DNA from: a virus | Reading direction: 5' to 3' (one strand) | DNA length: 64,000 bases | IMG/VR virus record: IMGVR_UViG_3300033145_000849 | Coordinates: 62,001 to 126,000 of that record | In this document: in pieces, positions 20,001-28,559 of the stretch | Position numbering within the stretch: position 1 is the first letter of the stretch | How the letters are laid out: the number at the start of each line of letters is the position of its first letter | The notes under the pieces: model-generated | Told to the model about the DNA's origin: nothing | Databases searched by the model: none | Seen by the model: the letters and a program-made list of their open reading frames with translations, nothing else | Position numbers and translations under genes: made by a program

Positions 20001-21875
20001 TTATTGGGCCGCCAGAGCGACGTTCACTGTAATCTGCCTTAATTCAAAGGCAGGTACGAGAACTAGCTCTACAACTGCTTGGCCAAGAACCTGTTGAGTA
20101 GGAGTAGAAGAAACGGCCACATCATACCTCTGCAAATATTCACCTTTTTGCAGCTTTACAAGGGCTTGATCAATAGCAGTTTCTAGAGCAGCCAATCTTG
20201 CTCCCGTGATTCCCTCTCCCAAGAAGGGTTCGGCGACATTACGGATCGAATCAATGGTTGCTTTAACAATCCTAATCGTAGTTAGGCGTTGATAATCACT
20301 ATCTGGTCGGGCAGCGGAAGGTGCATCTGCAACTACGTTACCCTTTGTCTTGGCCTGGAACATAACATATCGCAGACCTGCCAATGCGTCTAGTTTGGCA
20401 TTGTTAATACGGAATGGCAACCTTGCGCCAGGCTGAACCTTATTAGTAGGAGCACTGTTCCCCGGAAGAGAACTAACAAACCCACCATAAAGTGCAGCAC
20501 CAGAAGCAGCATAGGAAGTCGGATTAGTTGGATTAGAAGTAACTGCCTGAGCACCAACAACAGAGATATATTTACCAATGTCGATCAGGTGATCATTTCT
20601 ATCTTCCTGATGCGTTCCATCGGGCCATCCATCATCAGTAGCAATGAACCCACCATAAGCTAGGCCACTGATACTGTTGATTATAAATGACGGAACTCCA
20701 GTTCCACCATTGCCTCTATGTCCTGCCATCCACTTGTTGCCACGCAGACCAGAACCATTAGAGTCTACAATAAGATTCCCACCGGAGTCTTCATCATAAT
20801 CAGGTGTGCGACCGACCCAAGCAGCAACGTCTGCAAGAGACCAGCTATTGGGAGGAAGAACGCCGACCATACCAATCATTTCTTCGCTATCTTCAGACTG
20901 GGTATAACACCAGTTAGCAAGCTGATAGCCAAAGTTAGCTTCATGGAAATCAGAAGGAGTTAAAGCTACTGCAAAAGCATCTTCAGTAGCTGAAGCAGAA
21001 CCAACAGTTGGATAAATCTCTGCGATCCCATCTCTATCTAGATCCCACCAGAAGTACCAAGAACCTTCATACTCTTGAACAAAAACTTCACCTAGAGCAT
21101 CAAAGGCAGTACCTGGAATTGGATAAACTGAAGCTGCAGACCAGGGAGGAAGAGTATTAAGAGTAGCCACTTCAGTAGTGGTCATATCTTTAACATTAGC
21201 ATCATCCAGATAAGCATTCATCGGAAGTGCAACGTCAATATCCTCATTTTCCAGAAGCTTGTAAGCCTTGAATAATTCCTCAAACAGAGCCATTCTACTC
21301 AGAAGGATTCCATCGGAACCATCGGTATAAGAGGCGCCATTAACACCATCGGAAGCTGCCATCGAAATAGGAACAGCAAGAGTACCAATATCCCCAGGAG
21401 TACCAACTTGGGCACCGCTTACGGACACTTCATTCTCGTCAATTGCAGCAGTAGGATAAGCTGGATTATTATCATAAATCAAAAGATCATCTGAATCTCT
21501 CCAAACTCTCAGTCGACCAGTAGAATCTTCCCAGAATATGTTGTAAGCATCGCCCGCTTCTGCATCTTGGGAAACGGTGGACATTGTAATTCCACCACCA
21601 ATAAGTTCCAGAGTAGCAAAAGTAGCTCCAATTCTATAAAGCTTAAGGTTTGCAGCTCCACCCGCAACGGCCTCATACATACCACGTACAAGAGTACCAT
21701 CGTTCCGACCAAATTCTTGAGCTGCTTCGGAAACACTACCCACTGTATAGACATCATTAGTACCTCGTGGAGAGGTTCCAAGGACTATAACAATAGGGTT
21801 TTCATTGGTAGCTGTAATTAACAAGTTACCATCAATCTTATTTGGGAAAATCCCAGGCAGATTCTCAAAAGACAT
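20001..21875 (-). CDS. Tail sheath protein
   Basis: 624 residues, ATG with GGGAGG upstream. The N-terminus (PIVIVLGTSPRGTNDVYTVG, then SVSEAAQEFGRNDGTLVRGM) is a typical sheath opening. The C-terminus contains the conserved sheath end: RLTTIRIVKATIDSIRNVAE followed by PFLGEGITGARLAALETAID and a final strand block (VVELVLVPAFELRQITVNVA) that donates to the neighbouring subunits. The middle is a variable, acidic, surface-exposed domain. It forms the contractile outer tail cylinder around the tube encoded next. Confidence 0.9.
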   Translation of the reverse strand: MSFENLPGIFPNKIDGNLLITATNENPIVIVLGTSPRGTNDVYTVGSVSEAAQEFGRNDGTLVRGMYEAVAGGAANLKLYRIGATFATLELIGGGITMSTVSQDAEAGDAYNIFWEDSTGRLRVWRDSDDLLIYDNNPAYPTAAIDENEVSVSGAQVGTPGDIGTLAVPISMAASDGVNGASYTDGSDGILLSRMALFEELFKAYKLLENEDIDVALPMNAYLDDANVKDMTTTEVATLNTLPPWSAASVYPIPGTAFDALGEVFVQEYEGSWYFWWDLDRDGIAEIYPTVGSASATEDAFAVALTPSDFHEANFGYQLANWCYTQSEDSEEMIGMVGVLPPNSWSLADVAAWVGRTPDYDEDSGGNLIVDSNGSGLRGNKWMAGHRGNGGTGVPSFIINSISGLAYGGFIATDDGWPDGTHQEDRNDHLIDIGKYISVVGAQAVTSNPTNPTSYAASGAALYGGFVSSLPGNSAPTNKVQPGARLPFRINNAKLDALAGLRYVMFQAKTKGNVVADAPSAARPDSDYQRLTTIRIVKATIDSIRNVAEPFLGEGITGARLAALETAIDQALVKLQKGEYLQRYDVAVSSTPTQQVLGQAVVELVLVPAFELRQITVNVALAAQ

Positions 21876-21903
21876 ATAAAGTTGCCTCCCTTATACTTCG
21901 TGT

Positions 21904-22620
21904 TTACAGCGCCATATAAACTATAATTTCCTCAAGCTTCTTCTGGCTAACTACACGAAGTTTTTCTGTTCTTATAAAATAATCTATGGGTCTTCCATAG
22001 AGCTTATTGTTTCCAACTTCTCTAACTATCTCTCTTCCTCTTCCTTGGTAAAGCACTCTGTTTACACCGCTAATAGCAAAAAACCATGTGTACTCTTCCA
22101 TTACGTTTTCTAGCCAAAGAGCCCTATCATTAGCAGCTTTATTCGTTCGAGCCCAACAGGTTAAAGAAAGTGTATTGTCGTAAAAATAACCTAGTATAGC
22201 TCTCTTATATCCAGGGTTGGACGGATCTTCTATGGTTTCCCTAAGAAGAGGTCTCAAATTCTTAACCGCCCCTCGCCTACTTGGTGAACCCTGTGAATGC
22301 ATACCAGGGCTCCTCTCTTCTAAACAAATCGAAATAGTCTCTAAATCAATGTTTGTATCTGGATAAGCATACGTAATGTTTATCTTTGCATCTTTTGAAG
22401 CATGTTCTCGTAACTCATAAGACTCTACAGCACTCTTAATTAAGTCCATTGCCTCTATAATATTCTTTGACGGATTGGGGGTGGTCGTTTTGTTGTTTAT
22501 AACAGTAGCGTTATTAACTATCGTCATAAACTGAGTTTCTGCTATAACCCTAACCCGTTTCTGTTCTGTTGTTATCTCGTCATCTAAGATATCTGTTCTC
22601 AATAGCGACTCGAAAGACAT
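21904..22620 (-). CDS. Neck/tail-completion-type structural protein
   Basis: 238 residues, ATG overlapping the previous stop by one base (TAATG). Lies immediately before the sheath gene in the slot normally taken by tail terminator or head-tail joining proteins. Mixed alpha/beta composition with no strong recognised motif. Role inferred from order only. Confidence 0.4.
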   Translation of the reverse strand: MSFESLLRTDILDDEITTEQKRVRVIAETQFMTIVNNATVINNKTTTPNPSKNIIEAMDLIKSAVESYELREHASKDAKINITYAYPDTNIDLETISICLEERSPGMHSQGSPSRRGAVKNLRPLLRETIEDPSNPGYKRAILGYFYDNTLSLTCWARTNKAANDRALWLENVMEEYTWFFAISGVNRVLYQGRGREIVREVGNNKLYGRPIDYFIRTEKLRVVSQKKLEEIIVYMAL

Positions 22621-23222
22621 TATAAATCTCCATAAGTAGGTGCGTTTAAATACTTAACTTTCTCAAGATAAGAAAAAACCTTCCAATATTCGAGCCTTCC
22701 ACCGTCGCTTCTGTAGTCCCAAGCAGTATTAACTCGATATACAGAGCGTCTTTGCTGAGGCTCTTCTGGAGTACCGTCCTCTCCCAAGACTAGTTCAATT
22801 ACCTTATCGTCTTCAGTAATTGACGTGCTATATCTGATATAGAATACTACAAGGGGCACATTTATCAAGCCCGGCTCCTTTAGAGTATGTCTAGTAGCGT
22901 TGTCAACATCAGAATCTTCTAGTGTGCGATAAAGAGTAATCTCTGTTTCATCCCACATATTGCCCTCTCCAAAACAGATAGGACAGAATCTATCTTTGTC
23001 TGGCTCATTAGTAATATTGTCTACACAACCACAGGGAATAAGAGCTCCATCACTGTCTCTTCTCATGGCTCTAATTAGACCACTCTGAGCTTTTGCCTCT
23101 TCAGGAAAGCTACCGTCTAGAGTATTGATAAACTCCTGACGCATATCTGGCTCTGAGCCCATGGAAGAACTAGAATAGTAATTGATATTTGAAGAACTAT
23201 TTCCGTAATAATTAGTAGCCAT
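22620..23222 (-). CDS. Head-tail connector-region protein with zinc-ribbon-like cysteines
   Basis: The start is taken at the ATG at 23222, with AGGAAGGG upstream and only 11 bases of overlap with the previous gene; an in-frame start further upstream would overlap by more than 140 bases. 200 residues. Ser/Asn/Tyr-rich N-terminus; CGCVD (about residues 51-55) and CPICFGEG (about 70-77) form a CxC...CxxC cluster likely to bind zinc. The remainder is beta-rich. Located between an Ig-domain protein and the tail-completion slot, so a neck or connector function is plausible. Confidence 0.45.
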   Translation of the reverse strand: MATNYYGNSSSNINYYSSSSMGSEPDMRQEFINTLDGSFPEEAKAQSGLIRAMRRDSDGALIPCGCVDNITNEPDKDRFCPICFGEGNMWDETEITLYRTLEDSDVDNATRHTLKEPGLINVPLVVFYIRYSTSITEDDKVIELVLGEDGTPEEPQQRRSVYRVNTAWDYRSDGGRLEYWKVFSYLEKVKYLNAPTYGDL

Positions 23223-24993
23223 TTTTACCCTTCCTGTAACGAGTATAATAAGCTTTTCTGTATCTCCTGCTACCAGATAGTCGTATCTTTGCATTTGCTG
23301 CAGGCATAGTACCAGCCATGTACCATCCACGACCTGCATATGGCCTATCAGCATCTAGTTCTCCCTTAACAACCATAGAAGCCTTCTGAACGGTCATACC
23401 TCCAGATCTCAGAGAATTTTCCCACTTAGCCATACATTCTAGAGCCCTAGAAAGAGGTGCACTAACATCTCCAGAGCTATTGTATTCTACCTTTAAGTCT
23501 CCTAACTGCTTAGACTTTAAGCGATTACTACCACCAGTGGTATTGATCAACAATGTTTCTTGAGCTCTACAGCAAGTCCACATACTTCTAACAAACTGAT
23601 AGTATGAGCTACTGTCAGGACTAGCATTCCAGTTGTTTTCATCAGCTTCTTGAGAAGCTTGGAAAATAGCAAAATTAACAGTATCGTCAGCAACTCCATC
23701 TATGAAAGCACCAACATCTAGTCTTATTCTACGCAGAGTACAGTAGTAGGGACTATATGTTGTAGTAAACTCCCATGTGTAGTCAGACCCTAAAGCTGTA
23801 CCAACAGAAGAGGCGATTGTGCTGTCTAGAGTGACTGTGACAAGGTTATTAGTTAAAAGCTGCCCCGAGGCTACAACAATAGATAAAACGCTCCCAGTAG
23901 CGCTAGGGGAGACGAGAAGGGTACCTGAAGCAGTTATCAGGGGGTCCCCATTCACTGGCTCTGTAAAAACAGTAACAGTACTGGTATCTACAGTGCTAGC
24001 GTCAATGCTAGAGCTGAATGTAGCTGTAAGAGTATAATCCTCTACTGGAACATCCATGTGAGAAATTCCGTCTGCTGGACTAGTGCTACTTACCGAAAAG
24101 GAAGAAGAAGACGATGAGGATGTAGTACCAGTAGTAGTTACAGTATCTCCCAATACAGAGGTAGCCGCTGTTGAAGGGATGGCGTCAATGCTTCCACTGC
24201 CTGTCATAAACGGCCAGTTGAGATTGCCCGAGAAGGATACTTTCTCTTTAACTATTGCAGACCAAATATCTCCAGACTGATAGGTTCCCTCTTCAAACTC
24301 TATGTAAACACCATTAGAAAGAAGGGTTCCACTTCTTTTGGCCTTGAAGGGACCAAATACACTCAGAGGGGCAGTGCCTTTCCAATACTGGAATCTAGCG
24401 TCTCCAAGTTCACCAGCAGTAGAAATTTGTGCATAGTAGGTATCTTGGGTAGCTTGACCAGTATAACTACCAGTAAACTCTGCTTCACCATCGCCAGTGT
24501 TTAAACCACTAGCTATAGTATCAAAAACTGTTCTTTCAGAAACACCAGTTGTTAAGTCATCTGTCTCATCTTCGTCTCCAGATAGATAAACAGTGTAATT
24601 AGTATCTGTAGCAAGACGATTTGTTGGAGTAAAAATAGCTTTGGTTCGATATAGAAGACCAGAACCAACAGTATCAGTAGTGGTAACTACGGTGTCGTCA
24701 TCCGAAAGATCAATCCTCTCGAATGTTATATTGCCCTGAAGTAGTCCTTCAAAACCAGGAGACTGAAGAATCTCATCTTCAGATCCGGAACTAGCAAAAT
24801 CATGAAATAGTTGAAGGTCTGGACCAGACCAAGTATCGAAGTCAGGACCAGCGGCAAAGAAGTTGCCTCCTTCTACAGTGGTCTCATCTATTTCTCTGTC
24901 AAACAGAACCCAAATCTGGTCGCTAGTAATGATACCAACACCAGATACGGTAGGATGTACCAGGTCGACAATACTGCCAATGTTTTCAGCCAA
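23212..24993 (-). CDS. Virion protein with bacterial Ig-like (Big_5-type) domain
   Basis: 593 residues, TTG start with GGTGG upstream. Residues about 300-410 read as a Big_5/SbsA-type Ig-like domain: STSPADGISHMDVPVE, LTATFSSSIDASTV, then VTLDSTIASSVGTALGSDYT and WEFTT. The N-terminal part begins with a similar strand pattern (VSGVGIITSDQIWVLFDREI), hinting at a second such domain. The C-terminal 200 residues are unlike these and may anchor it in the particle. Ig-like domains on phage virions commonly mediate weak surface adhesion. It lies between capsid and neck genes. Confidence 0.6.
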   Translation of the reverse strand: MAENIGSIVDLVHPTVSGVGIITSDQIWVLFDREIDETTVEGGNFFAAGPDFDTWSGPDLQLFHDFASSGSEDEILQSPGFEGLLQGNITFERIDLSDDDTVVTTTDTVGSGLLYRTKAIFTPTNRLATDTNYTVYLSGDEDETDDLTTGVSERTVFDTIASGLNTGDGEAEFTGSYTGQATQDTYYAQISTAGELGDARFQYWKGTAPLSVFGPFKAKRSGTLLSNGVYIEFEEGTYQSGDIWSAIVKEKVSFSGNLNWPFMTGSGSIDAIPSTAATSVLGDTVTTTGTTSSSSSSSFSVSSTSPADGISHMDVPVEDYTLTATFSSSIDASTVDTSTVTVFTEPVNGDPLITASGTLLVSPSATGSVLSIVVASGQLLTNNLVTVTLDSTIASSVGTALGSDYTWEFTTTYSPYYCTLRRIRLDVGAFIDGVADDTVNFAIFQASQEADENNWNASPDSSSYYQFVRSMWTCCRAQETLLINTTGGSNRLKSKQLGDLKVEYNSSGDVSAPLSRALECMAKWENSLRSGGMTVQKASMVVKGELDADRPYAGRGWYMAGTMPAANAKIRLSGSRRYRKAYYTRYRKGKNGY

Positions 24994-25054
24994 TTAGGAG
25001 TCACCACCCAGGTGAGACTAAAAAACTCACAAATACAATTTTAGCATAGTATCC

Positions 25055-25717
25055 CTATTTGTCCTTATTGGCTATGGCCTCACTAGCAAAATGAACTACT
25101 TGACTCTCGCTTTCTAGGATTTCGTATGGAAACATTTCTCTAGGAGTCCCTAAAGATATAGGCTTATCTGTTGTCGCTTTCTCTATACCTATAGATATTT
25201 CTTTCTGTATTTTTCTAATGTGTTCCTGCAAAAGATCTTTAACAGAAATTCTGTTTTTATTCTTGAGTTCCATCTGCAGAAGGGTTCTTAAGAGTCGTAA
25301 ATCATCTTCGTTTTTAATAGCAGCCTTGATTGCTCTAGTTGTCTGCTTGCTTATATGCTCACATCTACTTTTAAACTTCTGTTCTTGCTTCTCTCTTTTA
25401 GCTAAGACAGAAAGCTGTTTCTTCTCTACCTTCTTTTCTTTCTTCTTATTTAAATATGTTTGAACTTCTTGAGAAGGAGCTTCTTCCTTTGGCTGACCCT
25501 GCAAGTAGAGGTTGTAGAGATCCATATAAGACTTATCGCTTTCCAGAGTTTTCTTCTGTATGCCGATAAGGATCTGTTTCTGCTCTAGTTCTGATAGCTT
25601 TTCGAATTCAATCGTTTCAGGTCCTGGCTGTTGATAGGTTAAGGATACTTTAACCTTTTTTGGTTCCCCAAGGAACCAGATGGGAGGACCATTATGTTGA
25701 TCCAGTTTAATCCACAT
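25055..25717 (-). CDS. Charged coiled-coil protein of the head-tail region, function unknown
   Basis: 220 residues, ATG with AGGAGA upstream. The middle (about residues 85-185) is extremely rich in Lys, Glu and Gln with long helical runs, while the N-terminal 40 residues look like beta strands. It is the first gene after the capsid terminator. No family recognised. Its place between the major capsid protein and neck genes suggests an assembly or completion factor. Confidence 0.4.
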   Translation of the reverse strand: MWIKLDQHNGPPIWFLGEPKKVKVSLTYQQPGPETIEFEKLSELEQKQILIGIQKKTLESDKSYMDLYNLYLQGQPKEEAPSQEVQTYLNKKKEKKVEKKQLSVLAKREKQEQKFKSRCEHISKQTTRAIKAAIKNEDDLRLLRTLLQMELKNKNRISVKDLLQEHIRKIQKEISIGIEKATTDKPISLGTPREMFPYEILESESQVVHFASEAIANKDK

Positions 25718-25746
25718 TTATATCTCCTGAAGTTAAAATGGACATA

Positions 25747-25785
25747 GAAAAGCTCCAGGGAGAGAATTTCTCCCTGGAGCTTTTC
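25747..25785. terminator. Strong bidirectional-type terminator after major capsid gene
   Basis: Perfect 17-bp inverted repeat: the left arm at 25747-25763 begins GAAAAGCTCC and the right arm at 25769-25785 ends GGAGCTTTTC, around a five-base loop (GAATT). The arm ends supply T-rich tails in either direction. Lies 38 bases past the capsid stop codon on the minus strand. Confidence 0.9.
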
Positions 25786-25822
25786 TGATTATCTGTAAAT
25801 CGTTATTCAACGATTCTTACCA

Positions 25823-27085
25823 CTAGATGCTCAAGCTTTGAGTAGGCGGAATTCTAACAATGGTTCCACTTACGTCTTGAGTAATTTGTGCCGGTAGAGC
25901 AACCTCATTGGGCACACAGTGGACGTTACGTAGCACTGCAATTGCTTGGCCTTCATTCAAGATGCCAAGACCATAACGTTCACGCAGTTTGATCTTCCTG
26001 ATGTCACGATGAGGATCGTCAAACTCTTCAGTGGTAACTTCCTCGTCCACGATGTAGACACCCATCTCATTGCTATCGAACATATAGATATCAGTGAGTT
26101 TTCTGCGGGGATCAAAAGGAACGAACGGGCTGACTATAATGCGGAAAGGAATACCCATGTAGCTCGGAAGCACTGGGGCACTCGTGATTGCCTGCGGATA
26201 GTCAGTCAATACTGAGCCTGTTTCACTGTGTGGAGCTGTTCCACCAGTAGATGTTTCAGTCGGAACAATGTTCTGACCGACAGCAGTACCCATTCCACCC
26301 TGTGAACTGTTGGCCCAAGGAGCTTGTCCAGCGGGATTTCCAGTCCAAGAAGCGAAGAAGGTTCCTCCACCATTGGCTTGTGCAAAGGCTCTCAACTGAG
26401 CGTCTTTAACAAACATAGTCCAAGTAAGTGGATGCATTAACAGTGTGTTAGGCATGAAACCTTGGGTGATGATCTGAGCGAAAGAATCGAAGACATCATC
26501 CATAGTAACAGAACCGTTAGCTGCTCCGTCAAGATCTCTACCTGTGCAGACACCATTCACAGACTGGGTAGGATTCAGGTTATCAAACACTGGAACTCCC
26601 ATTGCCTGGATATAGTTGAAGATCTTAACCTCTTTATGACGGGCTAGGGCGCGACCAGCTGCACGTAAATGCATACCAATCACATCAAACTGACTGTAAC
26701 GAATCATTTCATCGGTCACTCGGATTGCAACACCCGATTTCCCAATGTTAGCCGTCACAGTAGATCCACCCATCTGGAGAGATCTTTCTGGATATTCTTG
26801 ACCTTCAGCAATGTCGGCAGCAACTAGTGCTCCAACAGCGGGGAAGGTAATGGACTGGCCGTAGCTGTAGTTAATTCTCTGCAGCAAAGACGTACCAACC
26901 AATAGTGGCTCTTGAGCCTCTTTAACGATATTAGAGATTACCTTTGGAAAGAGCATCGGAGCATTAGGGACACTCAGGGCATCCTCAAGCTTAACCGGCT
27001 CTTTATTCAAAGAATCGCGTCTCCCGTTATTTTTCCATAGCCATTCAAATTCAGCTACGTCTTTAATTTCGAGATTATTTGGCAT
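25823..27085 (-). CDS. Major capsid protein (HK97-fold type)
   Basis: 420 residues, ATG with AGGAGGAATA upstream, the strongest ribosome site in the neighbourhood, and a strong terminator behind: both fit very high expression. Sequence features of HK97-like shells are visible: LVGTSLLQRINYSYGQSITF with AEGQEYPER (E-loop/N-arm region), then KSGVAIRVTDEMIRYSQFDV (spine-helix area), PNTLLMHPLTWTMFVKDAQL, and a C-terminal ERYGLGILNEGQAIAVLRNV. It follows a protease/scaffold gene and a capsid-associated gene. Confidence 0.88.
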   Translation of the reverse strand: MPNNLEIKDVAEFEWLWKNNGRRDSLNKEPVKLEDALSVPNAPMLFPKVISNIVKEAQEPLLVGTSLLQRINYSYGQSITFPAVGALVAADIAEGQEYPERSLQMGGSTVTANIGKSGVAIRVTDEMIRYSQFDVIGMHLRAAGRALARHKEVKIFNYIQAMGVPVFDNLNPTQSVNGVCTGRDLDGAANGSVTMDDVFDSFAQIITQGFMPNTLLMHPLTWTMFVKDAQLRAFAQANGGGTFFASWTGNPAGQAPWANSSQGGMGTAVGQNIVPTETSTGGTAPHSETGSVLTDYPQAITSAPVLPSYMGIPFRIIVSPFVPFDPRRKLTDIYMFDSNEMGVYIVDEEVTTEEFDDPHRDIRKIKLRERYGLGILNEGQAIAVLRNVHCVPNEVALPAQITQDVSGTIVRIPPTQSLSI

Positions 27086-27123
27086 TATGCTATTCCTCCT
27101 AAAAGTTTAGACCAATCGATAAC

Positions 27124-28542
27124 CTATCGGCTAATCACATTGATAACAACAAGTGTATCGGCTGCACCAGCGAAGGTTACGAGATCTGTATAACCTTGAC
27201 TTGCAGAACCTGGCATTTGATCCATCTGACCAAGATTAGCACTAGCTGAACCAGCAGTAGCATTGGCCATAGAACCTGCAGAACTAGTATTGAGCGCGGG
27301 GCTGTAACCCGTTCTTACTCTGTCTAGAGCATCTGATGGTTCCGATTCAAATCCAAGAACCTGTCCCATAAGATTAGAACAGTTGGACGTTCCAGGTGCT
27401 GGATTAGCTCTAACCCAGTTACTGGCAGCGCCACATTCAAGGAAGTCGCCAGGCTTTAATTCTGAAGTGGTCGCAAGAACACAAGAGAATTGACTGTATA
27501 CGCCTGGAGCTGTTGCATAGTGATAGTACTCTATTGAAACAGTACCACCGGCACCAGAAATGGAAGTTGGCAGAGCAGCACTATCAGCACTATAGATAAA
27601 GATAACGCCGGCAGCGGTGTCAACATAGAAATCTCCAGCTGCATCTACTGAAGAAACAGAAGATTGTTCGTTAACCAAAACACCAGACACATCATCAGCC
27701 GTATTATCGCTTTCCATAGCAATCGTAGTACGAGCAGTGTTCTTGGCAATCGGGAACTCGTCTAGACACAAGGCAATAACAGTGTCTGTAGACAACAGGG
27801 GCTCAGCGCCGTAGGTAGCGTTATAGCGACCTGTAGCGTTAGCAACAGAATTGGCTTTCGTAAAAGTAGCTTGAGTACCAATAACTAGAGCTGAACCAGT
27901 AACTGTTTTATCAACAGTCTCAGTAGTAACCTGACCAGGAATCAACGGAAGTCTAATGACATAGTCACAAAGAACCGCTACCTGATGCTGCATGTTATAG
28001 TTATGATTGTTGAATTCGGCAGGATTGAATCCATCTCCACCGGCCCATTGCAGGTATGCATAAGGAGCCACACCAATGGGATACTTAGCAGTAGCATCAA
28101 CAAAGTCTGAGCCAAAACGACCCATAAAACCAGAGGTTTTCTGAGCTGCGACACCAGCAAGAGCTGCCGTCCATCCAGCTTCTCTGACACCATTCAACTG
28201 AGACAAAGTCACAGTCTTTGCAATAGTAACTGCTTCACCAGTAGCAACATCAATGGTACCTGCGGTAACATCGCTTGCCGTATAGGCAACAGTTGCACCT
28301 GTAAGACCATACTCTGCGGGCATTACTCGACCATCGGGATCGAGAGCTACCATCTTACCTGGCATTACAACATTCCAATTCTCATAATGTTTGTCATAGA
28401 ATTGGACAGGAAGCCATGCTGCTGGCTTAAACGGAAAGGCAGGTCGTTGTCCCTCCGAAAGTTCAATGTCCGGAAGTATATTTCCGACATGGTCCCAAAC
28501 CTTGTGGCTTGGTGAATACTGACCCAGGGTGTTAAAAGGCAT
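27124..28542 (-). CDS. Capsid-associated structural protein (decoration or fibre type)
   Basis: 472 residues, ATG with AGGAGGAG upstream. Beta-rich, low in charged residues, with long Ala/Ser/Thr/Val stretches (for example VAYTASDVTAGTIDVATGEA) and a C-terminal region rich in Gly/Ala/Ser. GKMVALDPDGRVMPA resembles surface-strand segments of head decoration proteins. Located between the protease and major capsid genes with equally strong translation signals, so an abundant head protein. Exact role unassigned. Confidence 0.5.
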   Translation of the reverse strand: MPFNTLGQYSPSHKVWDHVGNILPDIELSEGQRPAFPFKPAAWLPVQFYDKHYENWNVVMPGKMVALDPDGRVMPAEYGLTGATVAYTASDVTAGTIDVATGEAVTIAKTVTLSQLNGVREAGWTAALAGVAAQKTSGFMGRFGSDFVDATAKYPIGVAPYAYLQWAGGDGFNPAEFNNHNYNMQHQVAVLCDYVIRLPLIPGQVTTETVDKTVTGSALVIGTQATFTKANSVANATGRYNATYGAEPLLSTDTVIALCLDEFPIAKNTARTTIAMESDNTADDVSGVLVNEQSSVSSVDAAGDFYVDTAAGVIFIYSADSAALPTSISGAGGTVSIEYYHYATAPGVYSQFSCVLATTSELKPGDFLECGAASNWVRANPAPGTSNCSNLMGQVLGFESEPSDALDRVRTGYSPALNTSSAGSMANATAGSASANLGQMDQMPGSASQGYTDLVTFAGAADTLVVINVISR

Positions 28543-28559
28543 TCAAACTCCTCCTTGGA

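Noticed and set aside
23222-23354. Upstream extension of the zinc-ribbon connector gene
   Set aside because: Would overlap the Ig-domain gene by over 140 bases; ATG at 23222 has a good ribosome site.
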